Shown in pieces: positions 35,150-48,077 of a stretch of 64,000 bases of DNA (position 1 is the stretch's first letter; each line of letters begins with the position of its first letter). Location: assembly GCA_018340375.1 (NCBI GenBank), contig JAFFJZ010000001.1, forward strand, positions 40,044,001 through 40,108,000, read 5' to 3'. Source of the DNA: Gonatopus flavifemur. Taxonomy: Eukaryota; Arthropoda; Insecta; Hymenoptera; Dryinidae. Position numbers and translations under genes: made by a program. Below the pieces are notes generated by a model that ran no database searches, was not told the DNA's origin, and saw nothing but the letters and a program-made list of their open reading frames with translations.

Positions 35150-35452
35150 CCGAGAGATCGGTGTTGGAGTGAACAAGATTGCTGTGATAGCAAATAGATT
35201 GCTATGGTAGCCAAAAATGTGCTGCCCCAACAGACCCTATTGAAAATGTTAGGCGAATCTGGATGAATCCTAGCAGCTCCTAGGACAAAAACCGAGCAGA
35301 ACCGGGCAGATCCAAACAGGTTCCTGCCTGGACCTGCCTGGTTCTCCCAGTTTTCATCCCAGGAACTGCTAGGATCTGCTTGGCATTTTTTGCAGGGAAT
35401 GGTACCCAGCAAAATCAGATTTTGCTATTACAGCGAATTTTTTCTCGTGTTG
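35150..35452. mobile_element. TA-class element with GCTGTGATAGCAAA arms, split by a CCC-type element
   Basis: The right arm, inverted, starts AACACGAGAAAAAATTCGC and runs TGTAATAGCAAAATC. The left arm has GTTGGAGTGAACAAGATTGC and TGTGATAGCAAATAG. Its closest relative is the element at 51648-52085, which shares GATTTTGCTGGGTA. The left terminus is indistinct. Interrupted at 35235-35397. Confidence 0.55.
35235..35397. mobile_element. CCC-type element with CCTAG/CCTGG words, nested
   Basis: Left CCCTATTGAAAATGTTAG and inverted right CCCTGCAAAAAATGCC share a pattern that continues with ATCCTAGCAG in both arms. The interior repeats TCCTAGGA, CCTGCCTGG, CAGGTTCCTGCC. Length is 163 bp. Confidence 0.6.
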
Positions 35453-36283
35453 ATATATCCATACTGATTTTCAATCAACATACAACATTCTGAAACAAAG
35501 AACCGACCATGAGCGCAGTAGAACAATATGTTGGTTTTTAATCCCTTTACGTCTAATTAGCAGAAGACTTTTCTCTAGGCTTCCTTGAGCTATTCATAGC
35601 TCCATAGCATCATTTGATGTTTGAAAAGATTTTATATAGTAAGATTTCAAATTCAGAAAAGGATCATAATCAATCAATGTCATATTTTTATTGGAGAATT
35701 TGATATTGGTTGATATGAGAACTGATACTGATTTGCAGTGGTGGTTTCATCATTGATCTTCATTCAACCTTCCTCCATTCCATCAATTCAGCACGAGAAG
35801 TCGAACTATTTGAGCGTATCGATTTGGCATGTGAACAAATATGTATGGAATATTAGTAGAACTGATACATGAATGTGGTTAAAATAATCGAACGCACTGA
35901 TTACTAAAATATTACCTTAGATGGATCCGACATATTGAGATTGGTAGGCAATAACTAAAAAATCACTAGTGTGGTCAAAACCGACTCTCAAATTCAATTT
36001 TTTCCCCACTAAGGATGACATTCCTGAACCAAATATCAATCCAAGGTATCGATTGACGATATTGAAGCACCCATCCATTCATCCATGCTATATTTGTACT
36101 TTGAATACACCAAAATAGGGCTGCCACTCATTTCATTGGTTTTGTCAGTGGATTGAACTTCCCAATTTCAAATATCAATATTCCAACTCAATATTATCAG
36201 CCTTTCGCATTTTTGTTCATTGTAACTGAATTTTAATAATACTCATGATATTATAAGTTGAATTTCTTCAAATATGAACCACT

Positions 36284-36465
36284 CCCCTAGTAAAAATGGA
36301 TCATACATTGTCCATATATAAACCGTATTTAATTTATATATGAACTTGGTAAGAATCATATACGATCATGACTCATCTATGAATTATATAGGGGTCCCAT
36401 ATGAATCTGGGAATCTGGGAATGTTGGGCACATATGCCATACACATGATTCATTTTCACTAGGGA
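36284..36465. mobile_element. CCC-type MITE with CATATATGA words
   Basis: Left CCCTAGTAAAAATGGATCAT and inverted right CCCTAGTGAAAATGAATCAT match over 20 bases with three differences. The interior repeats CATATATG, TCATATACGATCAT and similar words. Length is 182 bp with no coding. Confidence 0.8.
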
Positions 36466-37886
36466 CATTATTATTATCAACAATAGATTGCTCTAGAGAA
36501 ACAGATAAAATTCCAAAGGATTATTATGAATATACACATACATGATATGTTTTGAATTGGATTGTGTTTGAATGGTGGAAGATACGTGAAGCATATAAAG
36601 AATGTTAGATGGTTAATAAATATAAATACAAAACGATTAATACAGAAAGAAACCTCTCAATAACAACTTGATAGCAATATTGCGATGTTCTATACATTTT
36701 TTCTCGTGAAAAAGTAGTAAGTACCATTCAAACATTACATCTTGGAATATTACAAGAACTCAGAGAATCGAATGAAAAACAACTCAAACAAGTCAGTTAA
36801 CCTCCCTTTTGTAATTTCCGATTGAAGCTCTTCTCCTCGTGAGTATGTATTGATCATGGTGAAGTACATTTCTCTCGAAGTATGGATTTGATTACGAAGT
36901 ACGAGATTTTGGCTGAAGACTACGTACAATATCCTGGGTTAACCAAACTCTCTTTGATTTTCTCGTTCCTTGGTACTGCAATAATCAATTCAATACTGTA
37001 TGGAGAAAATCATAAACGTGGATGAATTTTTGATAAAATTTAATAATATCACATGACGCGATGTTTATACTCAAATTCAGATTAATTCAAAACCTCTCAA
37101 AGTTTGAAGAGTATCTTTCAAATTCGCAACATAAACCAGTGCTACACTCGAGTCTCCCGAAGTTTCTGATGATGAAATGTAGATACCCTATTACTACGAC
37201 CATCTCCCACGTAACGCAAAATGTCTCAATGATGATGTCTCGAAACACCGCTACAACGTTACCGAGACGACATTTTTAATATTGCAGCAATATTCCAAGA
37301 CGTTGCTGAAACTTTTTCCTTTTTCATGTTACTATATTTTCAATCTTTCAATGCTTGCATTGACGTTTCATTTTATTTGCAAGTTTCAACAATCAAGACA
37401 AAATCAGTCAAATTGAGGAAACAAAACTGTCCGAATCTTTCGTCTCAAAATCTGAAGTTTATCTGCTCCTATCTGTTTCTATGTGGTTTTAATTCTCTCA
37501 ATCGTTTTTTATTGGTTTGTTTTCATCTGCAAGAATATGCAAATTCGACAAACGAATATGATATAACAAAAATCGAATTGTGAAAGCATGAACTGCCGTT
37601 GGATTCCTTCCTTCATCAAGTGCTGGGTAAGTGCTTGTTTTTTCTGCTGCCTTTTCCTCAATGAAAAGCCTCAATAAATCGAATCGGCGTTGAAAATGGA
37701 GTGAATTACAAAGTGCTGAAGCTCAGTTCAGAAAAGTAAATATATACTTTGTCACTAATCAGTGTTACCTTCTCCATTCCTTGCGAACATTCATTGGATA
37801 ACTCTCTTTTGCAAGACTTTTCATTTTATGATTCGAGGGAAATTTGATTCAATTGAAAACTTCCTCACATCTGAGACGTTTCATTC
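36466..37886. other. No recognised gene
   Basis: A consensus-like donor (GCTGG|GTAAGTGC) occurs near 37625, but the preceding sequence has stops in all frames and no convincing coding sense. Short frames at 37061-37583 look random. Confidence 0.4.
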
Positions 37887-37998
37887 CAGGGATGGGCATT
37901 TTTGTACTTCGAGAATACTTTTAGTGGGGAGTACTTCTTTTGGTGTGAAATATGAAGTGAAAAAAAGTATTCCCAGAGTAGAAAAATGCCCATCTCTG
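37887..37998. mobile_element. hAT-like MITE with 8-bp target duplication
   Basis: Left CAGGGATGGGCATTTTTG, inverted right CAGAGATGGGCATTTTTC; TIRs run about 36 bases (GAATACTTTT in both). The eight flanking bases are TTTCATTC (left) and TTTTATTC (right), 7 of 8 identical. CAGGGATGGGCA ends and an 8-bp duplication are characteristic of hAT elements. Length is 112 bp. The frames here on both strands are not genes. Confidence 0.85.
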
Positions 37999-39609
37999 TT
38001 TTATTCAAGATGGGTTGTCTTTGATATGAAGTTTGTGAAATGGTAAGATCCAAACTATTACGTTCAATAAACTTTCTTCAACTCGATCAACCATATTTGC
38101 AATTTGGAATTCATTGTATGCACTATCGAGGACTTTCAATTAGAATTGTTCAGATCTTTTCATTTGTAAACATTTTCAATTTTCGGAACAAATTAATTTA
38201 CGTGCTATCAAAGTTCCGCGATATTTGGGTGGTTGAGGATTTTTACGGGTTTTTAAGCATCGAATGACATCAATTCGTTATAGTAAAGTGAATATTTACC
38301 TCATAGGACGAAGACTTATCCTCTTTAGAGCAATCTACTGTGTAAAATCTGTATGTGAACAGGTAGGAGGATCGTCTTTCTTTGTGTCTCGAATTACCTC
38401 TCTCTGAAATTGGACTTTGACTACGATTCCAGATTCTCTTTGCTCCCTCAAGTGCGTCTTTTACAAGAGTACCGGAAAATTCTAATCATTTGACTTTCCA
38501 GACTTCCAGCAGATTCGAATCGTGGCATGGAAACAGTTCCATAAGTCATCATTAACCCTGCTCCCGCTGTTTCTGGACAAATTCTATAAAAGGGCTTTTT
38601 CTTCACAAGGAATGAACAATCATCTGCTTTCTATGTACCCTTCAGTTACAGCATACATTTTCTCTTGTCCAAGTGATCAATTTTTTGTATTTTCATCAAA
38701 AATTTTCGTCCCAAGGGGTTTCTGTGAATTTCTTGAAGACATTAACATTTTTGATTTAGAATCAACATCAGCTTTGAATAGACCGTCTGGAATATGAATT
38801 TCTGACAGGAGTGTATACAATTTTTTACCATCATTCACTTGATTTAGAATGAATATTCGTTTGTGAATAATCAAATTATTTCTTTAAACATTGCATATGG
38901 AGAATACAATGAAATACCTCAGGAATTATTGTAAATTATTCCTGTTTCGTCAGTTTGTCACGTTACACGAGAATTACAAAATCCTCCGTGTAATAAACTG
39001 GTCTTCTAGTTAACGCATATGATAATATAGGATTCTATCGGGATGATGATGAATACAGTCGCTCATCGATGTGTGGAATCCAGAAACGACCGACCGATAT
39101 CGACATTCCAGCAAATATTAAAATATCGTTTGACAACTGGTTCAGTGCTAACATGCTGTCAGAGCTTGTAACGAGACGTTAAAGACTACTGCCATTGCGT
39201 TAACGCGTATATGAAATGTCAGGATGTCATCGAACTGTCGAATGACGGTAGATGTATCAGATCAACATCGGCCCAGTAGCATATCCATCGTGATATGAAT
39301 TGACACATGGTTACAAAAATTGATGAAGAAAGAAGAAAATTGCGCGCGTGTAGTGAAGAAGGGAAAAAGCTTTATGCTCGGAGGATGGAAAAATGCATTA
39401 ATATCTTCGTTGGATGATTATGAGAAATGACGTTGATGATATTATTTTGTATCCACTCTGAGGCTATAAATACTGGAGTCTATTTTTGATATCAGGCCAT
39501 AGGGAAAAATTTTCAGAATTATACAGAAATTATATATAAACTATATTGAATTTCATACAGATTATATATAATTCTTAGTATGTTTCCACCTGGGGGTAGA
39601 ATACTTTTG
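37999..39609. other. No recognised gene or repeat
   Basis: Composition is more balanced at 39030-39420 (unique-looking, few A/T runs), which could mark a conserved non-coding element, but nothing specific is seen. Confidence 0.35.
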
Positions 39610-39613
39610 TTAA

Positions 39614-39816
39614 GGGGATACCAGCGGCGTGGCAGCAGCCAAATCTTTTCTGACAAATCACGCGAAAATGAAGTGATATAATCGAAATATCGCTCTGTAC
39701 AGACCATCTTTATCGATTGAAGAAGGTCTGTACAGAGCGATATTTTGATTACATTACTTCATTTTCGCGTAATTTTACAGGAAAGATTTGACTGCTGCCA
39801 CGCCGCTGGTATCCCC
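39614..39816. mobile_element. Near-perfect palindromic MITE (GGGGATACCAGC ends) in TTAA
   Basis: The arms of about 95 bases are close to identical (GGGGATACCAGCGGCG, CGCGAAAATGAAGT, ATCGCTCTGTACAGACC), with a loop of roughly 15 bases near 39715. TTAA lies on both sides (39610-39613, 39817-39820). TTAA suggests a piggyBac-type insertion, but TA with an AGGGGATACC end fits equally. High arm identity suggests relative youth. Confidence 0.85.
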
Positions 39817-39820
39817 TTAA

Positions 39821-42385
39821 AACCTCTATACTAGGATTTAGTTGCATGAAATTTCCATTGAATTCTGCCATGTGTGGTCAGAGTTTGAATCGTTTATCCA
39901 AATTTATCAAAACAAATGCTTCTAATAGATATTCTCATTGCTCAAAAACAATAATTTTCACGTATTTTTATGTGACAACTCTTATGCATGTACGAGAATT
40001 CTCTTCTCCCATACGAGTATGGGAAACTTCCCTCTCTTACAATAGATATGGAAGAATTCCGAATATTTTCTACAGTGCTGGAATAATAATCATGACAAAC
40101 TGCAGTTCCTATACAGAAAAAATACTGCCAGGAGACTGGAAAATTGGATTTGTGAAATACCAGTACAATGGAATTTTTCCCTTTCATACCTCGATGCAGT
40201 AAAATCCTGTCCAGCGTGCACAGATTACGATGGAAACTTTCTTGGTAAATATTTTACCATGAAATTCCAACATAGATTATTTCGTCGTGGAATACTCGTG
40301 AATTATTTCATTCCTTAATGAAGAGAGTTGAGATAATATACATTGAATTCATAAACCGCATGATTCGTTTTCAAACAATAATCCATGAGCACGAAATATC
40401 TCACAATATTAACGTTTCGAATCATTCAAGAAGCGTTCTTTAACCTCTTTCCTACCAGCGTTCTAGATTCCAAACAAAAGCTTCCACCTAGAAAGCCACT
40501 CGTAATATCACGTTTCCTGCAACTGATGGTTGAAGATATGAAATCTGGAGCTTAGGTTGTGAAGATTAAAAATTGATCATCACTTGAGTGCAAGAGGAAA
40601 TCACATTGTGATTAAACGTCGACATATGAGCACAAATCAGCAACCTGTCATGGAAATATGAACAGTTGTATTCCTCTCGGCGTATGCTTGAATTTGTCTA
40701 CTTCTCGTCTGGAATACCCTCGTGTTCCACTCTAGCTACGATCGGGTAGTTGCACAAAAAGAATTTTTATCGACTCATATTGATTTATATTTTTCTCTTA
40801 TACACTTTTATCGATCCCATGTAATTGATTTCATCTGAAAACTTATTTCGATGCAGTACCGTAAACATCTTCATAACAAATCGTCCTGGTGGATTACTCA
40901 AACGAATGATCAACGATTGGACAACAATCGGACATCACAGACCGAGAACCATGGATCTTGTTCTGGAATTATGAATTCATTCGCATGGAGAGACATCGTA
41001 GATACGTTTTAGGCAATTTTGAAACACATTTGAAAATCAAAGATTTTTTTCAGACAAGATTTGATTGATGAAGTTCATCCATTCATTTCATGTGATTCAT
41101 AAAGCATGCGGTGACTGAATAAAATGAATTGCCATCGTTGTTGAACTCTCGAGAACGGAATGTTTGTTTCTACATCATCAACAGCTTCGCAATTCCATCG
41201 AATGTGCCTTCATTGAAATACATCAAATTGCGTGGAATCGAAGTGGAGAAAAACGGAGATTTTTAATACAAAACTGATGTTTGCTACGGTACACCCTCCG
41301 ATTGCTTGGATATAATTCTATCAAACTAATACCATGGGATAGAATTCCACGTTATCGATCAATCCAGATACGAAGCTTCCGTCTGAGCAGTCCATAGAGA
41401 GATGCTTTCTATACGTATTGAGGAAGTGAAAGGGATAAAAAGAGGTGTTTGCGTGTTCATGTATATATGCACACTGTTGCCAGGAATCCCAATAAGTTTC
41501 CCTCAAGGCTCCAATCCAATCGTGACTTCTGATTTTATCTTCACTCACGTGGAAGTTCTTTTCCCACGAGAAAGGAGTCGCAAAGTCCTTGAGCCGTAGG
41601 GTACGAGAGCAAGAAAGAAAAAGAGGAAGGGAGGTAGGCCGAAACCCTGTAAAGGATGGATACTTGGATGAAATGAATGATAAATAAATAGATACTATTT
41701 CGAAATCTCTGATTACGTTGATTCGATATTCTTCCTTAAAAAAGCACGGGTTCCCGTTTCTGTGCACCGCACAGTGGATCATTTGCGTGCAAGTATTGAC
41801 AGTTCAACTTCATGTCTTCGAGATACAAAAATAGGAAAATATATCGTGTATCTTCAAATCTTTCTGCAGAGTTTGAGATAAATCAACTGTAAAAGGAATA
41901 TGAATCCGAGAAAAGTACTCCTTTGAATACGTGGATGGATGAAACGAATTTCTCAAGGAAAAATGTCCTTGAACTTGACGTGCAATCATGCAAATAACTT
42001 TTTTCATTGGAAGACGAAATGAACATGTTCCGATACGATTTGGATTAGGAAGAAGATAGGCGGTGAATGTGGGAAATATAAAGTGCATAAAAGAGATGAA
42101 TTCGTCGCCTAAAAATATTGATACGAAATTGAAGAGTTCTGTGAGAATATGGAAAGAAGTATAGTATGAAATGGAAAAATGTTATCAAAAGAAGGTATTG
42201 AATTTTCAATGCAGGAATTGAATGACAAAACGGAACATTTATCGTGTGAAGTTATAAATATAAAAGTTGGTGCGAGCGTTCCGAATTCAAAGGATACAAT
42301 AAACAGATTGATGTGGAATGAGGAAGTTTATATTATGAAGAAAAAAGGCTCCAAATGTAAAATTTGTCACACAGAGTTTGTTGTT
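39821..42385. other. No recognised gene
   Basis: Contains the longest frame in the window, 153 codons at 41321-41782 on the minus strand. It lacks any recognised motif, has a random-looking residue mix, and is overlapped by an opposing frame. It is treated as chance. Confidence 0.4.
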
Positions 42386-42499
42386 GGGTAGAAACCACTC
42401 TGGGCTTGTGAAGATTCATTTGGCTACTGTGAAGAACTCGCTAGGCCTAGTAAGAGATCTTGTAATAGCCTAGAGAATTATTAGAATAATTTCTGCGAG
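42386..42499. repeat. AGGCCT-word element, copy 1
   Basis: The right half (CTTGTAATAGCCTAGAGA, then TTAGAATAATTTCT) aligns with the right half of 51893-52000 in the same orientation. The left end GGGTAGAAACCACTCTGG is a diverged form of the other copy's left end. The interior has CTAGGCCTAG. Confidence 0.6.
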
Positions 42500-42829
42500 A
42501 GTTTGTCAGCGTGTAATTAGACTAGACTCAGCTGAAATCTACATAACTGCTCGAATCAAGCTCTTAGTTTCCCGTCATTGAATATCCTCAGTAGAATTTA
42601 TTTTGGAGACTTCTTTAAGCTGTGACGAATCCTAGCAAATGACTACAAACTGACAAAAAGACGGCCTGATTGTAACATTCGTGGTCACAGTGACTTTAAA
42701 TCTGATTCTCTTCATCAGTCAATGCGACTGCGACGTCCAGAAAAAGTAGTTGAGGCCGAAATTAACCACACCTCCAAGTTAAGAAAAACAATAACCTTTT
42801 ATTGGTCTGAAACACATCTGATACGCTAA

Positions 42830-43228
42830 AATCAAAGTCACACTCAAATTGTTGTGAAGCAAAAATAGGACAGGAACTTTCGAGAGCAAGAACGGTACAT
42901 CAAAAGTTCCGAGCAAAAGCGATACACTTATAATTCAGAACAAAAGAGCAGCCACAGAAACCTCCGAGCAAAAATGAAACACTGAAAAGCTCGAGCAGAC
43001 ACGAACCAACGCACAACCCAATTCTGTATTTATGCACTGGTTCGTTTTTGTTCGAGCTTCTTAGTGTTTCACTTTTGCCCGGAGATTTCTGTGTTTACTC
43101 TTTTGTTCCGTATTATAAGTGTATCGCTTTTGCTCGGAACTTTTGACGTTCCGTTCTGGCTCTCGAAAGTTCCTGTCCTGTTTTTGCTTGTCAACAATCT
43201 GAATGTCATTTTTGCTCTTAGCGTATCA
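42830..43228. mobile_element. Long foldback element with GAGCAAAA words
   Basis: Arms of about 180 bases are inverted copies: GATACGCTAA at both outer ends, then AGGACAGGAACTTTCGAGAG, CAAAAGTTCCGAGCAAAAGC, ATACACTTATAAT and CTCGAGCAGACACGAACC. The loop is about 25 bases near 43024. The plus-strand frame 43064-43309 lies in the right arm. No target duplication was identified. Confidence 0.8.
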
Positions 43229-43925
43229 TTTCATCTGTTCATTACAATCACATTTCCTGGTAATCAAATCCAAATTTCGAGTTTTTTTGTATTTCTGTTA
43301 GTGCAGTAATTGTCTCTAGGAATGGTGAATTTAATTATCGTGAAACTCACTTTTAATTCAGGCAGCTGAATCTATAAGGTTGATTATCACAACCTCAGAG
43401 TTCTGTTAGGTGTTACCTATTCCAAGAATTTGGAAGACACTGAGAGTTGTACCATAGTGTGTTTGATTCCACCCTTCCTAATTATGTTCAGCTCTTTGTG
43501 ATTTTCCTCCAGTTTATGTTTTGGCTTGGGAGAGCGTTTACATCGGGCAATCATTGTCGACAGTTATCATGTCATGTGATATAACCGCGTGATCACGTTC
43601 ACTTTGATCGGTGATACTTTGCATGTCAAGTTCCGTGGAGTAAACTCTCAACAGAGGGCTATTGGTGCCCGTTGATACTTCAATCGACCTTATTTTGGAG
43701 TATATTATGCCAATTATCCGTTGAAGGGGTACTCATTGACGAACTTGATTCAAGAATGGAAGTTCTCTATGTGACACCAGAGACAAAATTCATTCTCTTT
43801 GAAAGCACGATAGCAATTGGAAACAGGCACATATTTCACGAAGATGTGGATGTTGAATACTAAAATGTAAGGTACTTGACGTGGAAGTATACTCAAAGTA
43901 CACAAAGTAATCGAGGTTGCCCATT

Positions 43926-44054
43926 CCCTAATAGCAAAATGTGTCTCTGGAATATTTTTTGAACGTCCAGGAAACCCCCCCCCCCTCTCCCTACGTTCTA
44001 TAAACCTTCCATAAACCTTTGATCAACGTTACAATGGCACGTTTTACTGTCTGG
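43926..44054. mobile_element. Degraded GAACGTT-word element
   Basis: Left CCCTAATAGCAAAATG, inverted right CCAGACAGTAAAACG, as in the 30815 and 31431 elements. Inside are GAACGTCCAGG, a run of about 13 C (43974-43985) and TCAACGTTACAATGG. 129 bp. Confidence 0.5.
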
Positions 44055-44081
44055 ATTATAGATCAAAAAGTCTAAAATGTA

Positions 44082-44284
44082 CACTGAGGAAACACCAAAT
44101 TTGGCTCAAGTTCGTAAGGGTTTGATTACGGCGAATTTCACCACGCGCTTGAGTCAACTGAATGTTGATTGGAATGATTGACCGGGGATTAATTCCAATC
44201 GATATTCAGTTGACTGAAGTGCGCGATGAAATTCACCCCATTCGAAACCTTACGGACTTGGCTCCAGTATTTTTTTTCTGAGTG
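44082..44284. mobile_element. Palindromic TA-type MITE
   Basis: Left CACTGAGGAAACACCAAA and inverted right CACTCAGAAAAAAAATAC; arms of about 95 bases align (GTCCGTAAGG, GAATTTCACC, CAGTCAACTGAATNT). TA is at 44080-44081 and 44285-44286. 203 bp. Confidence 0.8.
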
Positions 44285-44286
44285 TA

Positions 44287-46360
44287 TTAGATAACCGTAT
44301 TTTCCTCACCTTTCAAGTCTAGAAAGTACGAGTTTTAGTTTATTATTTCTTTCCAAGTACCGAAACGGTCATGAAAATCGATCACGATCAAGTTTTATCC
44401 ATGAATAGCTCATATCATTCCTCCAAGAATCAGTGACCAAGACTCGCTGTTTCCCCGCAAAGAAGGTGTTTGATTTTCATTCCAAAGAGACCGAGGAAAG
44501 GAAGAGTTTACATTTGAAGTTTTCCGCTGGTAACCGACAGAAAACAAAATCACGAAAAATGAGAAGTTTGACCTGTTGCGTAATCCAATCCACCGGAATA
44601 ATTAATACCCAGCTCTTTACAGTACTTCTGTGGTACTTCTTGGTAATTCGAATCGTACTCGCATTCTCTGGCCGGAACACGGCGGGAAATGGAATAGAAA
44701 AGGATTAACCGAGGCCAGTCTTGATGTTAGATCCAACGTAAGTTGAGGCACTCTTCTCATTTTCCGAGGGGAAAGAAAATGAAGATAGAAACAGCGAGAG
44801 GTGGTGAATCTCTGAATAATGGAACACCCCACGCCAAAGAGCCGAGAGAAAATCGATAGTATAAAAATAAGGTGCCACACATCGACTTTATCGTTGTCGT
44901 CGACCTCTTCTCGCTACAGAGAGTCCGATGATTCGAGTGAAAATTCAACAATTTCATTTGCGTGTCATAAATGAACAATTATGAACGAAGACAAAGGAGT
45001 TCTATTGTTAATACAGGTTAGGGAATAAATAATTTTAGGCTTATGGGATTCGAAGAGGATTTACATTTGTATAACATTTTATTCAATATGAAAACAGACT
45101 ACTGAGTACAATGAATATTTGATCATTCGATGTCGCAGGCTTATCGTGCGATGTGTTCAATAATGAGAGTATCGTATCATTATTATATCCTGTGCTATAT
45201 CTCGTAGATATTGGTGATCCGGTACACGGAAGAAAATAATTCGGTATTGGATGTGGTAGTTAATCCGTGCGTTTGATAAAAGTGAGAACTAAAACTTACT
45301 TTTATCCTGAAAATTACGCTCACAAGAATGATTCCTTATTGTTACCATCATTTTATTCTTGATATAGATTTTCTTCTCCGGAAACAAATAGTGTTCAACC
45401 AAAAAGCGGTTTTGCTCCAAAGTAATCATATCATGGATTGTCAGTAGGGAAAATTATGATTAATGACTTTTATTTAACGTAAGAATCTTGATTTCTTGTG
45501 AGGAACATCGCTTTTTGTGGTAAAAAAAACTGTTCTCATGCTGAAACTAGATGAATATTTTTAGAGGCGACGCTCAACGATATGCTTCGCTCCCCTCGAT
45601 TGACAGCAGAGTAATAGAATTTTTAAAATTGATTCCAATGTATCGTGTCGTAAAATGGAATAGTAATTATAAACTCCAAAGCAGTGATAATCAAATGGAG
45701 CAGTGTACCGTGTGCCAGATACCGTCCCAAGTGATACACCAATATTTTATTTGGAAAAAATTGATTATTGTTACCATTGAACATTTCGTGTCTTGCGATA
45801 TTTTGGTTTTAGATGTCTTGTACAACTCTGTTAGATATCTTTCGGACGAGTTTGAAACAAGAATTGATCTGAAACTTATTTCAAAGTGTTACATAGGACA
45901 TTCAAAGCCTGTCTAAAATATATCGCAAGATACCATTTTTTTACTGGGTAAAAAGGAAGATTTCATTACCTTCAATTAAAACTTGACTACATCAAGAAAA
46001 TCTCTCAGTCTTATTTGAATAATACTCATGGTGATCTCAAGACTATTTTTCTTGATTCAAGATGCAAGATTCTAACGCCAAGATTATCAAATTTTACTTG
46101 AGGCGAGAGAATTTTTTTCTTATCAGAAGAAAAATTAGGATTGTCCCTATGTTGAGGAACAAATTTCCTCATAATAATGAAATTTTTGTTACAATGAGAA
46201 AATTTCTCTGTGAGTGTAGCTGATTTTAAGATGCAACCAAAACTAGCCTTGTTTTAATTAAAGTCAGCTTCGGGAACAAATGCCGGCACAATAGAAAAGA
46301 TTGAATGCAACCTTATTCAGTCGGACTTTTTACCGTATATTTGGATAGCCACAAATATGG
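44287..46360. other. No recognised gene
   Basis: The 121-codon plus-strand frame (45551-45916) and overlapping frames at 44433-44978 show no family motif. CTCAAGA/CAAGAT-like words recur near 45990-46100, possibly another degraded word element. Confidence 0.35.
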
Positions 46361-46439
46361 TTGCAGCAGCTGAATTTTAGCTACAATAGCAATAAATTCC
46401 GCTGCCACACAGCTACTGTAGCTAACTTTCAGCTATTCG
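46361..46439. repeat. Short AGCTGAA..TAGCTAC hairpin
   Basis: CAGCAGCTGAATTTTAGCTA and the inverse of TAGCTAACTTTCAGCTA form a near-palindrome of about 80 bases. It resembles the CAGC-rich arms of the 30541 and 51648 elements. Confidence 0.45.
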
Positions 46440-48070
46440 AATATCAACATCTTTTTTCTTCATGTAGTTAATAGAGTTCTTGATCTACTCGACCAATATC
46501 TAAATTCAACTCACGTTATGTAAAGTCTTCACATTCCTCAAAATTTCTTAATTTCCTACTTGTCTTTTTCATGTATTAATTCAATTCAACCAAAGAGTTC
46601 AGTAATTTAAGATGATGGGATGATGAAAATAATATAAAGATGTCTTCTTTTTGCACTGAGAAGAAAGTGATTTTTCCTCCAAAGTCTTTTGAAAAAGCGA
46701 TTGTAAAAAAATGTCGATGAATATACCAATATTTCTTGTGGAGATAACTCACATCCTGCATACAAAAAATTAGGTTTCGCTAATAAATATCCGCACCAGT
46801 ACCGAGATGACACAATAATTTCCGAGAATAATCTCTTTTTTTGCAAAAAAAAAATGTGGAATGCATCATAAAACACGAAACGTGATACTGAACATGATGA
46901 GAAACATGTTGACTGTTTCAAATATAATTTGACATATGTAAAATTTGTTATTAAGTGTCATTTTGATATCCCTTTTTATGACATTTTTTATGAGAATTCT
47001 TGTTCTATTTTCCATGCTTCACGAATTTGAAGTTTTTCCATGAGAGGTGACGTACACTGAATGCATCAAGTGCACTTTACTTCTCGCATGCCCCACCTGT
47101 TTAGCCGGAACGTCGGAGATCGCTACATCTGCAGTTTTCAAAAGTTGAATATACCGGATATATCTCGGATGCGTACAAAAAAATCATAACAGAAGGAAAA
47201 TGTACATTTCTCGAAATTGCTTATTCGTCTGGATATATCTTGTGATTGGAATTATTATTTCAGAATCAGGAATATATTTCTTTCCTAACGAAATAACGAG
47301 TTTCTTTCGATCTAGTTGAAATACAGTTGTCATGTTTTTTTCATTAACGACATATTTCATTTGCTGAGGGTGAAATATTATGCTTAAAATTATCATCAAA
47401 AAGTAACGGTACAGGAAGAGATTAAAACTTCAAACGAAATCATATGATCTGTGTTTAGTTTATTATGAGAAATTTGTAAAAATAAACGTTAATTTCAGCG
47501 ATGATAAAAGTGTTCCCGGTATTTAGAACATAGTAAAAAATAAATCTTAATTCCATGATCGACTGATTTTCAGATGAGGCCTAAAATCAGCAATGTTACG
47601 ATTCCAGCCGTACTATGAGATGAAAAAGAGTTACGGCCGTATTAAATTAAATTAAATCGGATGATGTTGATGGATAGTTCAGTCGAAAAAAAAAATTTGA
47701 AAATAAGATTAGAATTCTTTCATTTCTAGTGTTACAATTGTTTATACATACGCATATATATGTATATATAATAAATTCCAGTTTCAATTCAATCAAATTA
47801 TTTCAGGTTTTTCATTTGTTATTGAAGGTGCCTAATAAATCCGGTAATAGTTTGTAATACCAACTTCGTAAAAGCTTGTTATTGGATTTTTCATTTCGAC
47901 ACTTTCACTTCAACGTTACGACACAAATTGGAATCAATTTAAAACCCGGGGGTATTCACATTTGCACTAATTCTCAGTTCCCGTAAAATGTTTTCCAAAT
48001 TTATCTTCAACTTTACGCTACACATACTATCGAATTATACTATCAGGAAATCATTGATCACATCCGTCGA
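46440..48070. other. No recognised feature
   Basis: AT-rich. The 104-codon minus frame (46607-46921) is Phe/Ser-rich and lies over A/T runs, so it is not called. Confidence 0.4.
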
Positions 48071-48077
48071 TCGAAAC

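Noticed and set aside
37590..37640. Strong donor-like GCTGG|GTAAGTGC as an exon end
   Set aside because: The upstream sequence has stops in all frames within a short distance and no good acceptor-bounded coding block.
41321..41782. Longest open frame in the window, 153 codons on the minus strand
   Set aside because: Random-looking residue mix, no recognisable motif, no splice sites in register, overlapped by an opposing frame, and within the length expected by chance in 64 kb.
45551..45916. 121-codon plus-strand frame
   Set aside because: Some protein-like feel, but no motif I recognise, no splice signals, and AT-rich third positions matching the background.
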